Source: Bacteroidales bacterium
GTDB taxonomy: Bacteria > Bacteroidota > Bacteroidia > Bacteroidales > UBA932
Length of the DNA stretch: 64,000 nt
Assembly: GCA_015060405.1 (NCBI GenBank)
Contig: SUYN01000001.1
Coordinates: 124,001 to 188,000 of the forward strand
Direction of reading: 5' to 3'
Each line of letters opens with the position of its first letter. The first letter of the stretch is position 1. Of this stretch, positions 20,966 to 32,310 are shown piece after piece. The position numbers and the translations under genes are program-made. Below the pieces are notes generated by a model, which saw nothing but the letters and a program-made list of their open reading frames with translations, was not told where the DNA came from and ran no database searches.

Positions 20966-22021
20966 ATGGCAGACAGCAATTTCATAGACTATGTAAAGAT
21001 ATATTGCCGTTCGGGCAATGGCGGTGCGGGTTCTACGCATATGAGAAGGGAGAAATATATTCCGAAGGGAGGACCGGACGGAGGAGACGGAGGACGCGGA
21101 GGCCACATCATCCTCAGGGCAAATCCTCAGTTCTGGACACTCATCCACCTGAAATACCGCAAGCACATCATGGCAGAGCATGGCGGGGCCGGAAGCGGTC
21201 AGCTGATGAAGGGCAAGAACGGTGCGGACATATACCTGGACGTCCCTCTCGGAACTGTAGCGAAGGATGCCGAAACAGGAGAGATCCTGTTCGAGCTTGT
21301 CGAGCCGCATGAGGAAAGGATTCTCGTGAAGGGAGGCCGCGGAGGTCTTGGAAACAACAATTTCAAGACGGCCACCAACCAGACGCCGCGTTATTCCCAG
21401 CCGGGCGAGCCATACGAAGAAGGCTGGTTCATCCTTGAGCTGAAGCTTCTTGCGGACGTAGGTCTCGTGGGCTTTCCGAATGCCGGCAAGTCTACCCTGC
21501 TGTCCACAGTTTCTGCTGCCCGCCCTAAGATTGCAGACTACCCTTTCACCACACTGGAGCCCAATCTCGGCATCGTGAGCTACTATGACGACAAGTCCTT
21601 CGTGATGGCTGACATCCCGGGCATCATCGAGGGAGCACACGAGGGAAAGGGCATAGGAATGCGTTTCCTCCGTCATATCGAGCGCAACTCCATCCTGCTC
21701 TTCATGGTTGCAGCCGACCAGGACGACATAAAGGAGGGATATGAGATCCTCCTGAACGAGCTGCGCGAGTACAATCCTGAGCTTCTGGTGAAAGACCGCG
21801 TACTGGCCATCACCAAGTCGGACATGCTTGACGAACAGCTCAAGAAGGAGATCGAGGAGCAGCTCCCGACCGATCTTCCTCATGTGTTCATCTCATCATT
21901 CACCCAGGAAGGCCTAAAGGAGCTCAAGGACCTTCTCTGGGAGGCTCTGCACAGGGAAACCGAGGTCGAAGACGCACCTGTGGTCCTTTTCCCCGACGAT
22001 GATAACGAAATAGTCCTCTAA
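20966..22021 (+). CDS. obgE: GTPase ObgE/CgtA
   Basis: [67 protein letters not shown]. Confidence 0.95.
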   Translation: MADSNFIDYVKIYCRSGNGGAGSTHMRREKYIPKGGPDGGDGGRGGHIILRANPQFWTLIHLKYRKHIMAEHGGAGSGQLMKGKNGADIYLDVPLGTVAKDAETGEILFELVEPHEERILVKGGRGGLGNNNFKTATNQTPRYSQPGEPYEEGWFILELKLLADVGLVGFPNAGKSTLLSTVSAARPKIADYPFTTLEPNLGIVSYYDDKSFVMADIPGIIEGAHEGKGIGMRFLRHIERNSILLFMVAADQDDIKEGYEILLNELREYNPELLVKDRVLAITKSDMLDEQLKKEIEEQLPTDLPHVFISSFTQEGLKELKDLLWEALHRETEVEDAPVVLFPDDDNEIVL

Positions 22022-22024
22022 GAT

Positions 22025-22609
22025 ATGTTCTGGCAGGAAGTCCACAGGATAGACCAGCAGCTGACTCTCATGATAAACAGCTGGGACTCAGTTGTAACCG
22101 ACCGCATGTGGCAGTTCTTTTCAGACATTCCGGTCTGGATACCGATGTATGTTGCCATAGTGGTGCTGCTGTTCGTGAGGCTGGGCTGGAAGAAGGGCCT
22201 TGTGGCCACACTGGCTGCGGCCGCCACATTCGGTTTCTGTGACCAGTCTTCAAACCTGATCAAGGACCTTGTGGAAAGAGTCCGTCCGCTCAATGACGAA
22301 TTCATGCTGGCCTCGGGACTAAATGTCCTGGAAAAAGGAAGCCGCAGCTTCAGCTTCTTTTCTGCACATGCTGCAAACGCCTTCGGACTCGCTGCCTGCA
22401 CATTTTCATGCCTCAGGATGGATCCGCGTCTCAAGTACAGGGGCTATGCGGCATGGATGTTCACCTGGGCGGCACTTGTCGCATTGAGCCGCATATTCGT
22501 AGGCAAGCACTACTTGGGCGACGTCCTCGCAGGCTCACTGATAGGAGCCATAGCTGGACTTGCCTTCGCAATGCTTGCAAAAACGATTATCCGGAAATGC
22601 AGGTTATAG
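22025..22609 (+). CDS. PAP2 family phosphatase
   Basis: FFSAHAANAFGLA and SRIFVGKHYLGDVLAG PAP2 motifs. Confidence 0.85.
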   Translation: MFWQEVHRIDQQLTLMINSWDSVVTDRMWQFFSDIPVWIPMYVAIVVLLFVRLGWKKGLVATLAAAATFGFCDQSSNLIKDLVERVRPLNDEFMLASGLNVLEKGSRSFSFFSAHAANAFGLAACTFSCLRMDPRLKYRGYAAWMFTWAALVALSRIFVGKHYLGDVLAGSLIGAIAGLAFAMLAKTIIRKCRL

Positions 22610-23953
22610 GGTCTCTATGACCTTTTCCATTCTTGTACCGCGGGATCCCTTGATAAGGACTACAGACCCTGAAACAGGCTCCGACTTGAGCAGGTCGGCC
22701 AATTCCTGTGATGTCCGGAAACTTCTGTAACCGAAAGGGTGTCCGGTCTCCTCAAGGGCCTTCGCAAACTCGTCACCGACAAAGAACACATCTGTCAATC
22801 CTATTCCAGCCGCACACTCCACGACCTTGATGTGCTCGGCAAGGGAGTCCTCTCCGAGCTCAAGCATGTCTCCGAGCATCGCCGTCTTCTTGTCTGAAAG
22901 CACATTGGCAAAGTTCGACAAGGCCGCCGCCATGCTTGTAGGATTGGCATTGTAGGCATCTACAATGAGGGTATTGCGTCCTGTCCTGACCATCTGCGAA
23001 CGGTTGTTCGAAGGGACATACGACTCGACAGCACGAACGGCATCTTCACGTGCCACTCCGAAATGCTCACCTACAGCAACCGCCGCCATGACGTTGTCTG
23101 CATTGTAGGCACCGACAAGATTAGTCGATATCACCCTTCCGTCAAGCTCTATCCTCAGATACGGACATTCAGGAGTGGAAGGCAGGACCTTTGCACCTGA
23201 ATACTCAAGTCCATACGGCAATACGAGAGAGTAAGGGCGCTCGGGATCAGAATGAAGATTGCGCTCCGAAGCCATCTGGCAAAGATGAGGATTGTCCACA
23301 TTAAGGAACACCTTGTCAGAGGTACGGCGGAGGTAATCATACAGCTCTCCCTTGGTCTTCTTCACTCCCTCGAAACTGCCGAAACCGAGGAGATGCGCCT
23401 TGCCGACATTGGTGACGAGACCGAAGTTCGGGAGGGCTATGTCAACCAGTTCCTTGATGTCTCCCGGATGGCTTGCGCCCATCTCTACTACCGCCAGTTG
23501 AGTCTGAGAATCGATCTTCAGAAGGGTCAGAGGCACACCTATGCTGTTGTTCAGGTTTCCTTCCGTGGCTGTGACACGGTACTTCACGGAAAGCACTTCG
23601 CGAATGAGCTCCTTGGTGGTCGTCTTGCCGTTGGTTCCGGTCAGCGCGATGACTGTCAGCGGCTTGCCGTCTACAATAGTCATCGACCTGTGCCACCGGG
23701 CAAGGTCCTGGAGGGTCCTGAGAGTATCCTCGACCTTGACAAGCCGGGAATCATCTGATCCGGCTGCCGGGCCGGAAGCATTGACCACCGCATAGGCGGC
23801 CCCTGCCTCCAAGGCCTTCAGCGCATATTCATTGCCATCAAAATTCTCACCCTTGAGAGCGAAGAACATCTCGCCTCCCTTTATGGCGCGGCTGTCAGTG
23901 GTCACTGCGCCGCACTCGAGGAACTTCCTGTATATTTCAGCTATATTATTCAT
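22604..23953 (-). CDS. murF: UDP-N-acetylmuramoyl-tripeptide--D-alanyl-D-alanine ligase
   Basis: ALTGTNGKTTTKELI, VVEMGASHPGDIKELV, VDAYNANPTSMAAAL. Confidence 0.95.
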   Translation of the reverse strand: MNNIAEIYRKFLECGAVTTDSRAIKGGEMFFALKGENFDGNEYALKALEAGAAYAVVNASGPAAGSDDSRLVKVEDTLRTLQDLARWHRSMTIVDGKPLTVIALTGTNGKTTTKELIREVLSVKYRVTATEGNLNNSIGVPLTLLKIDSQTQLAVVEMGASHPGDIKELVDIALPNFGLVTNVGKAHLLGFGSFEGVKKTKGELYDYLRRTSDKVFLNVDNPHLCQMASERNLHSDPERPYSLVLPYGLEYSGAKVLPSTPECPYLRIELDGRVISTNLVGAYNADNVMAAVAVGEHFGVAREDAVRAVESYVPSNNRSQMVRTGRNTLIVDAYNANPTSMAAALSNFANVLSDKKTAMLGDMLELGEDSLAEHIKVVECAAGIGLTDVFFVGDEFAKALEETGHPFGYRSFRTSQELADLLKSEPVSGSVVLIKGSRGTRMEKVIETL

Positions 23954-23963
23954 ATTCAAACAA

Positions 23964-23984
23964 ATCCCCGGACAAGCCGGGGAT
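23964..23984. repeat. REP-like palindrome
   Basis: ATCCCCGG-acaag-CCGGGGAT. Confidence 0.6.
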
Positions 23985-23998
23985 GGGTCATTAATCAA

Positions 23999-24430
23999 TT
24001 ATCGTCCGGTACTGCCGAAGCCGCCGGCGCCTCTTTCTGTCTCATCAAGCACCTCGACTTCGTCCCACTCCACCTTTTCATACCTCGCGACCACCATCTG
24101 GGCTATCCTTTCTCCAGGATTGATCACGAAAGGCTCGTTGGAAAGATTCACGAGGATCACACGCACCTCGCCCCTGTAGTCCGCATCAATGGTACCGGGA
24201 GAATTGAGGACCGAGATGCCGAACTTTGCTGCAAGTCCGCTGCGTGGTCTCACCTGCGCTTCCGTTCCGTCAGGAAGCGCGATGTACAGACCGGTAGGTA
24301 TCATGGCCCTTTCAAGAGGTCCGAGGGTCACCGGCTCGGTGATGTCGGCCTTGAGGTCCATTCCGGCAGACTTTTCTGTGGCATATGCCGGTGTCGGCCA
24401 TGCCGACTTGTTGACTATTCTGACTTTCAT
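23999..24430 (-). CDS. dut: dUTP diphosphatase
   Basis: [38 protein letters not shown]. Confidence 0.95.
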   Translation of the reverse strand: MKVRIVNKSAWPTPAYATEKSAGMDLKADITEPVTLGPLERAMIPTGLYIALPDGTEAQVRPRSGLAAKFGISVLNSPGTIDADYRGEVRVILVNLSNEPFVINPGERIAQMVVARYEKVEWDEVEVLDETERGAGGFGSTGR

Positions 24431-24441
24431 ATATTCCCGGA

Positions 24442-26760
24442 TCAGTCGATGTTAGGCTGATCCCATACGATGGTCTCAGTGCATCTTATCATCTGGCTCT
24501 GGTCTCCTACCGAAAGTGCGAAGTCGCCTTCCTCGAGGGTCCACTTGCCGTAGTAGTTCACGAATGCGAGATCCTTTGCAGTGACTTCAAGAGTGACTGT
24601 CTTTGTCTCACCAGGTGCGAGCTCGACCTTGTCAAACGCACGCAGACGGCGTACATCAGGAGTAGAGCTTGCATAGATGTCGCTTGAGAAGAGGAGCACG
24701 CTCTCCTTACCCGCCACCTTGCCTGTGTTGGTCACGTCCACCGTAACCTTGAGCACATCGTCAGCATCGAACTCTGAAGCAGAAACCTTCAAGTCGGAGT
24801 ACTCGAATGTAGTGTAGCTGAGTCCGTGTCCGAAAGGCCACTGAACGTCCATCACAGCATTGTAGTTGTACACTCCTGACATTGTTCCCTGATTCTCTGC
24901 CGGCTTGTAGTCGTACACAGCGAACTTGTTGGTGTACTTAGGATAAGTGAAAGGAAGCTTTCCGCTGAAGTTCGCCTCACCCGAAAGAAGGGCTGCAAGC
25001 GCATCTGCACCATAGTTTCCGGGAAGAAGGATGTCTACGACAGCTGTAGCAAGAGGCTCGATGTCGCTGATGATGCGAGGGCGGCCTTCATTAAGCACGA
25101 ACACAATCGGACGGCCAGTCTCGGCGAGAGCCTTGACAAGGTTCTTCTGGTTGTCTGAAAGATCCATGTCCTCGTCGTTGCCCGGAGTCTCGCAATAAGT
25201 GTTTTCTCCGATGCAGGCAATGATGACATCTGAATTTCTTGCAGCCCTTACAGCCTCCTTGATGCTTGTAGCCTCATCGTGCTTCCAGTTTGCAGACATG
25301 AGGTCGTATTCTACTCCAGGTACATATGTCACATTGTCGAACTTGGCGTCGAGTGCCTCGTATATAGTGTTATACTTGTCGGTGAATGCCGGGATGGATG
25401 CACCATGGCCCTGCCATGTGTATGACCATCCTCCGTTCAGTGTCCTCATGGAGTTTGCGTTAGGTCCTGTCACAAGAATCTTGAGATCCTTCTTCAAAGG
25501 AAGGATTCCGTTGTTCTTGAGAAGAACCTCAGACTCGAGGGCTGCCTCGTATGCAAGCTTCGCATGAGCCTCGCCTCCGAACTCAGGATAGTCCTCGAGA
25601 AGGGTGTCAGGCTGGTCGAAGAGCCCCAGGCGGAACTTGAGACGAAGAATACGGCGCACGGCATCGTCGACTCTTGACATAGGCACCTCACCTTCCTCAA
25701 CGAGCTCCTTGAGGTCGATAGCGAACTGGCACTCGTAAGGGACCATAGCCATGTCGATACCTGCATTGATCGCAAGTTTCACAGCCTCTTTCTTTGAGGA
25801 AGCTACTCTCTCACGTGTGTAGAGGTTGTTGATGTCAGCCCAGTCGGTAACGATCATACCATCCCAGTTCAGGTCTTCCTTCACCCATTGAGTAAGAAGC
25901 TCGGTGTTGCAGTGGAAAGGGATTCCGTTGTTGCTTCCTGAATTGACCATGATTGTGAGGGCACCTGCCTGCATGGCCTCCTTGAAAGGCTCGAAATGCT
26001 TCTCGCGGAGTTCTGACGCTGCAATCGAAGAAGGTGTACGGTCCTGACCTGTGACAGGGACACCATAACCCATGAAATGCTTTGCGCAGGCAGCGATGTT
26101 ATATGGTCCCACATGATTAGGATCCTCGCCCTGCATACCCTTCACCTCTGCGACAGCCATCTGGGCATTGAGGTAAGTGTCCTCTCCGAAGCTTTCCCAC
26201 ATACGTGGCCACTCCGGATTCCTTCCAAGGTCCATTGTAGGAGAGAATGTCCATGGAACATTGGCTGCGCGGCTCTCGTATGCTGTCACCTTACCCATGT
26301 TGAACGCATGCTCCCTGTTGAATGAAGCCGCGATGTTGATCTCCTGAGGGAAGAGGATACCGCCGAGAACATATGAAGTTCCGTGGATATGGTCAAGTCC
26401 GTAAAGTGTAGGAATGCCTGTCTCTTCGAGGGATATGCGATTCACTTCCTGGATGAACCTGTCAAAGTCCTGAGGTGTCTGTGCGATATCACCGAGTGTG
26501 TTGAGTACTGATCCGATCTTGAAGGTCCTGATGATCGAGTCTCCAGCCGGAGTCAGGTTCACGCCGTCTGCAAGGGCGGTAGCTGTGATCTGGGTCATCT
26601 GGCCCACCTTCTCCTCGAGAGTCATCTTCTTGAGGATCTTCTCCACCTTTGCCTCGATGTCCTTATCCTGCGGGATGGCAGGAGCCACAGCCGGCTGCGA
26701 GCAGCTTGAAATTGCCAAAGCGGCAGCCGAGAAATAGATAAATAAGTTTTTAAGTTTCAT
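24442..26760 (-). CDS. bglX: Beta-glucosidase, glycoside hydrolase family 3 (BglX-like)
   Basis: [10 protein letters not shown], catalytic [19 protein letters not shown]-terminal fibronectin III-like domain. Confidence 0.92.
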   Translation of the reverse strand: MKLKNLFIYFSAAALAISSCSQPAVAPAIPQDKDIEAKVEKILKKMTLEEKVGQMTQITATALADGVNLTPAGDSIIRTFKIGSVLNTLGDIAQTPQDFDRFIQEVNRISLEETGIPTLYGLDHIHGTSYVLGGILFPQEINIAASFNREHAFNMGKVTAYESRAANVPWTFSPTMDLGRNPEWPRMWESFGEDTYLNAQMAVAEVKGMQGEDPNHVGPYNIAACAKHFMGYGVPVTGQDRTPSSIAASELREKHFEPFKEAMQAGALTIMVNSGSNNGIPFHCNTELLTQWVKEDLNWDGMIVTDWADINNLYTRERVASSKKEAVKLAINAGIDMAMVPYECQFAIDLKELVEEGEVPMSRVDDAVRRILRLKFRLGLFDQPDTLLEDYPEFGGEAHAKLAYEAALESEVLLKNNGILPLKKDLKILVTGPNANSMRTLNGGWSYTWQGHGASIPAFTDKYNTIYEALDAKFDNVTYVPGVEYDLMSANWKHDEATSIKEAVRAARNSDVIIACIGENTYCETPGNDEDMDLSDNQKNLVKALAETGRPIVFVLNEGRPRIISDIEPLATAVVDILLPGNYGADALAALLSGEANFSGKLPFTYPKYTNKFAVYDYKPAENQGTMSGVYNYNAVMDVQWPFGHGLSYTTFEYSDLKVSASEFDADDVLKVTVDVTNTGKVAGKESVLLFSSDIYASSTPDVRRLRAFDKVELAPGETKTVTLEVTAKDLAFVNYYGKWTLEEGDFALSVGDQSQMIRCTETIVWDQPNID

Positions 26761-26777
26761 AAATATTTGGTTATTAG

Positions 26778-27665
26778 TTACTTTCTACATTCAATCAATA
26801 ATTCGCCAAGCTCCTTCACATCCCTGCAGACAAGGTCAGGAGGGAAGAACTCAGGAGCAGGGCTGGTCCGTGCATCTTCCGCCACCTTTTCCACGATCTC
26901 CATAGTAGTCTCACCGGAAAGCACAAGAACCCCGAAGGCTCCGGCATTGTGGGCGGTAGCCGTGTCAGTGTATATACGGTCACCCACCATGGCGACCTCT
27001 TCCGGCTTGAGGCCGAGACGCTCCATTATTCCGTACAGCATGTTAGGATCCGGTTTTCCCAAGGTGACATCCGGCTTCCTTCCTGTCGCATGCTCTATGC
27101 ACCTGCACAGAGAGCCGCAGTCCACCAGCACAGTCCTCTGGTCCGTCGGACAGACCCTGTCGGGATTTGTGGCTATATATGGAACTCCCTGCGAGGCCCA
27201 CCATGCCGCACGACAGAGCTTCTGATAGTCAAGCGTCGTGTCAAAGGCTGCCACCAGCACGTCAGGCACATCGTCCGGATCGTCCGTACAGGCCTCGAAA
27301 CCTGCCTTCTCGAACTGCGAGACCATGCTCGGAGTACCGAGCAGGAAAAGACGGCGGGCAGACGGATAATTTGCCTTGATGTAGTCTATAGCCGCAAGTG
27401 ATGTCGTGTACATATTTTCCTCATCAGCCTGGATTCCAAGTCCTTCCAGCTTCTTCAGGTAGTCTGCGACCGAACGGGAAGGATTGTTGGTAAGGAAGGA
27501 ATATCCTATGCCCGCCTCCTTCATGTCTGCAAGGAACTTAAGCGTGTATGGGAAAAGAGTGCTGCCCAGGTATATGGTTCCGTCCATATCCAGGGCCAGA
27601 TGCCTGATCTTCGAAAGCTTCTGACGAAGCTCAGGGGTGATTGTCTTATTGTGATTCTCTGACAT
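26778..27665 (-). CDS. HAD-IIA family hydrolase (NagD-like)
   Basis: [38 protein letters not shown]. Confidence 0.9.
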   Translation of the reverse strand: MSENHNKTITPELRQKLSKIRHLALDMDGTIYLGSTLFPYTLKFLADMKEAGIGYSFLTNNPSRSVADYLKKLEGLGIQADEENMYTTSLAAIDYIKANYPSARRLFLLGTPSMVSQFEKAGFEACTDDPDDVPDVLVAAFDTTLDYQKLCRAAWWASQGVPYIATNPDRVCPTDQRTVLVDCGSLCRCIEHATGRKPDVTLGKPDPNMLYGIMERLGLKPEEVAMVGDRIYTDTATAHNAGAFGVLVLSGETTMEIVEKVAEDARTSPAPEFFPPDLVCRDVKELGELLIECRK

Positions 27666-27671
27666 GATGAA

Positions 27672-28469
27672 TTATAGTTCAAACATTTGCGACGGATACT
27701 GGCGCGGCAGGCAGCGCAGGGCGACAGTCCCTTTCCCGACTCCCATCTCCTGAAGAGCCTCCATCGAGCAGCGGTAGGCAAGCTCATGAGTGTTGTTGTT
27801 CTCGCTCAGGTGACAGAGGAAAATATTCTTCAGGCCGGGATGCCATATCCTTTTGAGGGCAGATGCGCACTCGTCGTTGCTCAGGTGGCCGCAGCCCTGC
27901 ACGATACGCATCTTCAGTTCATATGTGTACGGACCGCTCATCAGCATGTCCATGTCGTAGTTCGATTCGATCACGACGGTGTCAGCCTGACGGGCATATT
28001 CCACCGCCTCATCCGTCATACGACCTATATCGGTCATTATCACGAATTTATGGCCTGCGACTTCAATTGCATAACCGACCGTCTGGGTGGCGTCATGAGG
28101 AACTACAAAGTACCTCACCTTCATTCCTGCCACCTCATTCCACGCGTCTTCCTCCAGAATGCGGCGGCACGGGCCTATGGTAGGAGCGGTGAATGTATGT
28201 CTCGCCAAGGCATCATGGATGGCCTTTGCTGTGTAGACAGGTTTGGAAAGACGCTTGCAGAACGAGCCGAGGTGGCGTATATGGTCCAGGTGGTCATGGG
28301 TGACGAGCACAGCCGAGAAGGCATCCATGTCCATATCGTACTCCTGAAGCACCTTCTTCAGACGACGAAGGCTTACTCCGGCATCTATTACGACACCACC
28401 CTTCTCTGTTCCGAGGTAGTAGCTGTTTCCGCAGCTTCCGCTGGAAAGGCTCATGAACTTCACCATCAC
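27672..28469 (-). CDS. MBL-fold metallo-hydrolase (YycJ/WalJ-like)
   Basis: SLSSGSCGNSYYLGT, VLVTHDHLDHIRHLG, FLCHLSENNNTHELA. Confidence 0.88.
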   Translation of the reverse strand: MMVKFMSLSSGSCGNSYYLGTEKGGVVIDAGVSLRRLKKVLQEYDMDMDAFSAVLVTHDHLDHIRHLGSFCKRLSKPVYTAKAIHDALARHTFTAPTIGPCRRILEEDAWNEVAGMKVRYFVVPHDATQTVGYAIEVAGHKFVIMTDIGRMTDEAVEYARQADTVVIESNYDMDMLMSGPYTYELKMRIVQGCGHLSNDECASALKRIWHPGLKNIFLCHLSENNNTHELAYRCSMEALQEMGVGKGTVALRCLPRQYPSQMFEL

Positions 28470-29107
28470 AGTTCCTCCTCCAATGCTTCTGCGAGTACAG
28501 CCCTGAGGTCCGTACCCGGTTCATAATATACTGCAGGGAGGCCCGCTGCTGCAGACCCGTTGACATTGGTCATGGAGTCATCAATGAAGAGCATCTGCTC
28601 AGCAGGGAGGCCTATCCGGTCAATGACTGCCTTGTAGAATGTCTCAGACGGCTTCAGGGCCTTCATCTCAAATGAAAAGAAACACTCTCTGAAGATCCTG
28701 TCAAGCGGTATTCCAGCCTCCTCGAACATCCTTCTCGAACGAGGCAGACAGATTGCGTTATTGTTGCTCAACAGGTACAGGTCGTACTTCTGAGCCAGTT
28801 TCCTGAGCAGCTCCGCCTTCTCGGGAGCTATGCCCACGAGGATGTGCCACATCGCCTTGTCCACGTCTTCCGGGGCCGCACCCGGACGGGATTCGGCAAG
28901 CACAAGCCGCCTGAATTCGTCAGCGGAAAGCACTCCCTCCTCAAGCTCACCATATATTCCCTTCTGATGGCAGGCGTCGATGATGTCATCTATCCTGTGA
29001 TAGTCAAGATCTTCCTTGAAAGCCCTCTTGCAGTCCTCTATGTCAAGATCCACAAGAACTCCTCCCATGTCGAAGATCAGTGCCTTTATATTCTTTGCTT
29101 TATTCAT
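28466..29107 (-). CDS. HAD family phosphatase (YihX-like)
   Basis: ALIFDMGGVLVDLD, LLSNNNAI, MLFIDDSMTNVNGSAAAGL. Confidence 0.88.
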   Translation of the reverse strand: MNKAKNIKALIFDMGGVLVDLDIEDCKRAFKEDLDYHRIDDIIDACHQKGIYGELEEGVLSADEFRRLVLAESRPGAAPEDVDKAMWHILVGIAPEKAELLRKLAQKYDLYLLSNNNAICLPRSRRMFEEAGIPLDRIFRECFFSFEMKALKPSETFYKAVIDRIGLPAEQMLFIDDSMTNVNGSAAAGLPAVYYEPGTDLRAVLAEALEEEL

Positions 29108-31115
29108 TTTCCTGTTCACAATATTTCTTTATCACGCCATATGCATCCTGCACTCCAAGTTCGCCCGCACGTGAAAGGTCGATGCAGCCCTTCTCCTTGT
29201 CCTTCAGGTATATGAGCACGAGACCTCTGTTGAAATAGGCATCGCCCATATACGGATACAGGTCTATGGCCTTGGTGTAGTTGTCGATCGAATTCACAAG
29301 CTCCGAAGACAGGCAGTACAGGTTGCCGAGATTATAATAGGTATAAGGAAGGTTAGGAATCAGTTCCGCAGCCTTCTGCATATCCTCGATGGCATCAGAA
29401 TAGTCGTACTGACGGACGATCTGGTCCTTCACCCTCGCCCTGGTGGCTCCTGTGTCATCCATGGAGAGCACCTGCACATTGCTTTCCATCGAGGAGATGA
29501 AGTCTATCATCTCTGCCCTGAGCACCCCCCTGTTGATTCTGTAGAATGCGGAGTACAGGGCTTCATATCCTCCTGCAGCAGCGGCATCGTCAACGGCTTT
29601 GGTGTAATAGGCAAGCGATGAGTTGAACTGCTTGTCCGTGTAGTCATACATGGCACGCAGGAACATGTCTTCCGCAGTCGCCTCCCCTGTCCAGGCGGCA
29701 GCCTCCACAGCCTGCAGATCCGCGGCATCAAGACTTACATCGCCCCCTTTGATGTCCACGCCCACAGGGAGGGCATTCTCGAACCTGGCGAGAAGAGGAT
29801 GCTCGAATCCTCGGTCAAGAGCATATTTCGTCGCGTCCTTCGCTCCTGTCAGGACATATCTGTAGAGCGGACGGAGCCTGATGTCTATGTCCCTGTGCTG
29901 GAGAAGCTCATCATCGAAGTCCTTCTTGGCGAATTCCGCATCGAGGGACAGGAGAGAACTGTATTTCCTTGTAGTGTCGGCAAACGAGCCGGCATCGGTT
30001 ACATTGCGCTGCCTGTATTCCGCAACCTTCTTCTGGGCTGTCTCATAATCCCTCTTAGCCTCCTTGTGACGTCCGAGAAGGTTCTTCACATACGAACGGT
30101 TCATATAGGCCTTGGCGAAGTCGGGATAAAGCTCTATGGCCTTGTCATAATCCTCAAGAGCATCGCGGTACATGCCGAGTTCAATGAATATGGAAGCACG
30201 GTTGAAATAGGCCAGGACATTCTCCGGATTGATGTTCAGCACCCTGTCCATGTCCTGGAGGGCGTCCTCGTACGCACCCAGCTGTGCGCTTATCAGTCCC
30301 CTGTTGTACAGGGTCAGGGCATTGCCCGGCTCGTCTTCGAGGACCCTGTTCAGGTCGTTCATCGCCTCCTGATAATGTTCCTGCTCATAGTGCATGATAG
30401 CCCTGTTGAAATAGGCGAAGGTGTTGGTCGAGTCAAGCTCTATCGCCTGATCCATGTCGGCCATCGCAAGGTCGTACTTCTTCTGGGTCGCATACAGCCT
30501 TCCCCTCCTCACATAGCCCTCAGGATCGAAGCGGTCGAGCCTGATAGCCTTGTTGTAATCGGCCACAGCCTTGAGGGTGTCGCCAAGGAAAAGGTAGCTG
30601 GCTCCTCGGTTCAGATAGGCCGAAGGGTCCTTGGGCTCCTTTCTTATGTACCTGTCGAAGTCCTTGATCGCCGTCTCGAACTGCTGGGCGAGGAAATAGG
30701 TCACTCCCCTGCTGAAATACAGTCCTTCAAATCCCGGACGCAGGTCGATGGCCTTCTGAAGGTCAGCCAGGGCGGCCTCATAATTGCCGAAACGGCTTTC
30801 TGTGATGCCGCGGTAGTGGTAGCCGGATGTAAAGACAGGATTTATGCGGACAGAACGGTCGAAGTCCCGTTTTGCGCCCCTGATGTCCCCGAGATTGTAT
30901 TTGGCGATGCCCCTGAAGAAGAAGGTCAGGTGATCAGATGTGTCAAGCTGTGAAAGAATGTTGAAGTTCTCTATGGCAAGGGCATACTTACCGTCTGCCA
31001 GGGCCTGGCGTCCGCGGAAATAGAAGACATCCTTGTCATATTGAGCCTGAAGCTCCTGCAGGCCTGCCAGAATCATCAGGCAGGAAACTATAAGGAACTT
31101 CAAAAAACGGTTCAT
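29100..31115 (-). CDS. Tetratricopeptide repeat protein
   Basis: Many TPR units (e.g. AYFNRAIMHYEQEHYQEAMNDLNRVLEDEPGN); signal peptide. Confidence 0.9.
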   Translation of the reverse strand: MNRFLKFLIVSCLMILAGLQELQAQYDKDVFYFRGRQALADGKYALAIENFNILSQLDTSDHLTFFFRGIAKYNLGDIRGAKRDFDRSVRINPVFTSGYHYRGITESRFGNYEAALADLQKAIDLRPGFEGLYFSRGVTYFLAQQFETAIKDFDRYIRKEPKDPSAYLNRGASYLFLGDTLKAVADYNKAIRLDRFDPEGYVRRGRLYATQKKYDLAMADMDQAIELDSTNTFAYFNRAIMHYEQEHYQEAMNDLNRVLEDEPGNALTLYNRGLISAQLGAYEDALQDMDRVLNINPENVLAYFNRASIFIELGMYRDALEDYDKAIELYPDFAKAYMNRSYVKNLLGRHKEAKRDYETAQKKVAEYRQRNVTDAGSFADTTRKYSSLLSLDAEFAKKDFDDELLQHRDIDIRLRPLYRYVLTGAKDATKYALDRGFEHPLLARFENALPVGVDIKGGDVSLDAADLQAVEAAAWTGEATAEDMFLRAMYDYTDKQFNSSLAYYTKAVDDAAAAGGYEALYSAFYRINRGVLRAEMIDFISSMESNVQVLSMDDTGATRARVKDQIVRQYDYSDAIEDMQKAAELIPNLPYTYYNLGNLYCLSSELVNSIDNYTKAIDLYPYMGDAYFNRGLVLIYLKDKEKGCIDLSRAGELGVQDAYGVIKKYCEQENE

Positions 31116-31193
31116 GTTCTGTTTTATTTTCTGTTGTTGTCTATTTTTTCTAATTTTGGCGGTCCGAATCGGCAGACAATCCGGACTAAACTA

Positions 31194-31201
31194 CAAATAT
31201 A
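31194..31201 (-). promoter_or_regulatory. -7 element TATATTTG upstream of TPR gene
   Basis: CAAATATA on plus strand. Confidence 0.45.
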
Positions 31202-31217
31202 ATCATTTCCCGCGCGT

Positions 31218-32231
31218 ATGCAAAGAAAAAATCACGTCAATAAAGCAGTTCTGACAATGATGACAGCATTGCTATGCCTGACTGCCTCTGCCCGGAATTT
31301 CCGGACTCAGACGCATATGCCTGCGCGCAACTCGGTGTGGGCCGAAAGGATGCAGCAGCGCATCGGCTTCCTTTCCGACACCCTGTGTCAGGGAAGGGGG
31401 ACGGGCACGGCAGGCGGCTCGGAGGCGGCTTTCTGGATTGCAAGACAGTTCCGGGACACCGGCCTCATCCCGCTCGGACGCGGCTGGGGAAAGGGTTTTC
31501 AGACTGCCAACGGAACCATCGGGCACAACATCATAGGCATGTTTCCCGGCTCTGTGAGGAATCCGGCAGACAAGTACATAATCGTCGCCGCGCATTACGA
31601 CCACCTCGGAGTGCTGAATGGCAAGGCATATCCCGGAGCTGACGCGAACGCATCCGGAACGGCTGCGGTCACCCTGCTGGCAGACATGTTCACAGCCATG
31701 AAGGCGGCCGGAAAGACCTACGGCACCAGCATACTGTTCGTCGGACTGGATGCCAATGAGCTTGGTCAGGCTGGAGCAGCGGCCCTCTGGGAATCGATAA
31801 AGGAAGGCAGGCTCACCGATCCTCTGACCGGAAAGAGGATCACAAGGGACAAGATCAGGCTGATGGTCAACATCGACCAGATCGGAAGCACGCTGGCTCC
31901 GGTGAACACAGGGAGGGAGGACTACATGATAATGCTGGGCAGCCACACGCTCGACATCATCAGGAAAGACCTTCTGTTCTCAAGCAACCTGACATATGAC
32001 ATAGGTCTCGACCTCTGCCTTTCCTACTACGGAAGCCGCCAGTTCACCGACCTGTTCTGGAAGATTTCCGACCAGAAGATATTCGCAGACAACAGGATAC
32101 CTGCAGTCATGTTCACCTCCGGAATAACCATGAACAACAACAAGCTCCGCGACAAAGTCTCCACTTTGAACATGGAAGTGCTCCAAAAGAGGATATATTT
32201 GATATATCACTGGATAGAAAGAATGCTGTAA
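31218..32231 (+). CDS. M28 family metallopeptidase
   Basis: IIVAAHYDHLG, GADANASGTAAVTLLADM, VGLDANELGQAGAAAL. Confidence 0.85.
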   Translation: MQRKNHVNKAVLTMMTALLCLTASARNFRTQTHMPARNSVWAERMQQRIGFLSDTLCQGRGTGTAGGSEAAFWIARQFRDTGLIPLGRGWGKGFQTANGTIGHNIIGMFPGSVRNPADKYIIVAAHYDHLGVLNGKAYPGADANASGTAAVTLLADMFTAMKAAGKTYGTSILFVGLDANELGQAGAAALWESIKEGRLTDPLTGKRITRDKIRLMVNIDQIGSTLAPVNTGREDYMIMLGSHTLDIIRKDLLFSSNLTYDIGLDLCLSYYGSRQFTDLFWKISDQKIFADNRIPAVMFTSGITMNNNKLRDKVSTLNMEVLQKRIYLIYHWIERML

Positions 32232-32246
32232 AGCGAAAATATTGAT

Positions 32247-32254
32247 TATATTTG
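32247..32254 (+). promoter_or_regulatory. -7 element TATATTTG upstream of MsbA-like exporter
   Basis: TAnnTTTG match. Confidence 0.5.
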
Positions 32255-32310
32255 CAAGATTAAGGACGCCCTTACAGGAAGGGCTCAAACAAGAAACCTG
32301 ATTCGAGCAG

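Noticed and set aside
20906-21883. 325-aa minus-strand ORF opposite obgE
   Set aside because: Antisense shadow; obgE is unambiguous on the plus strand.
29799-30953. 384-aa plus-strand ORF opposite the TPR gene
   Set aside because: Antisense shadow of a long repeat-rich coding gene; the minus strand has clear TPR motifs.
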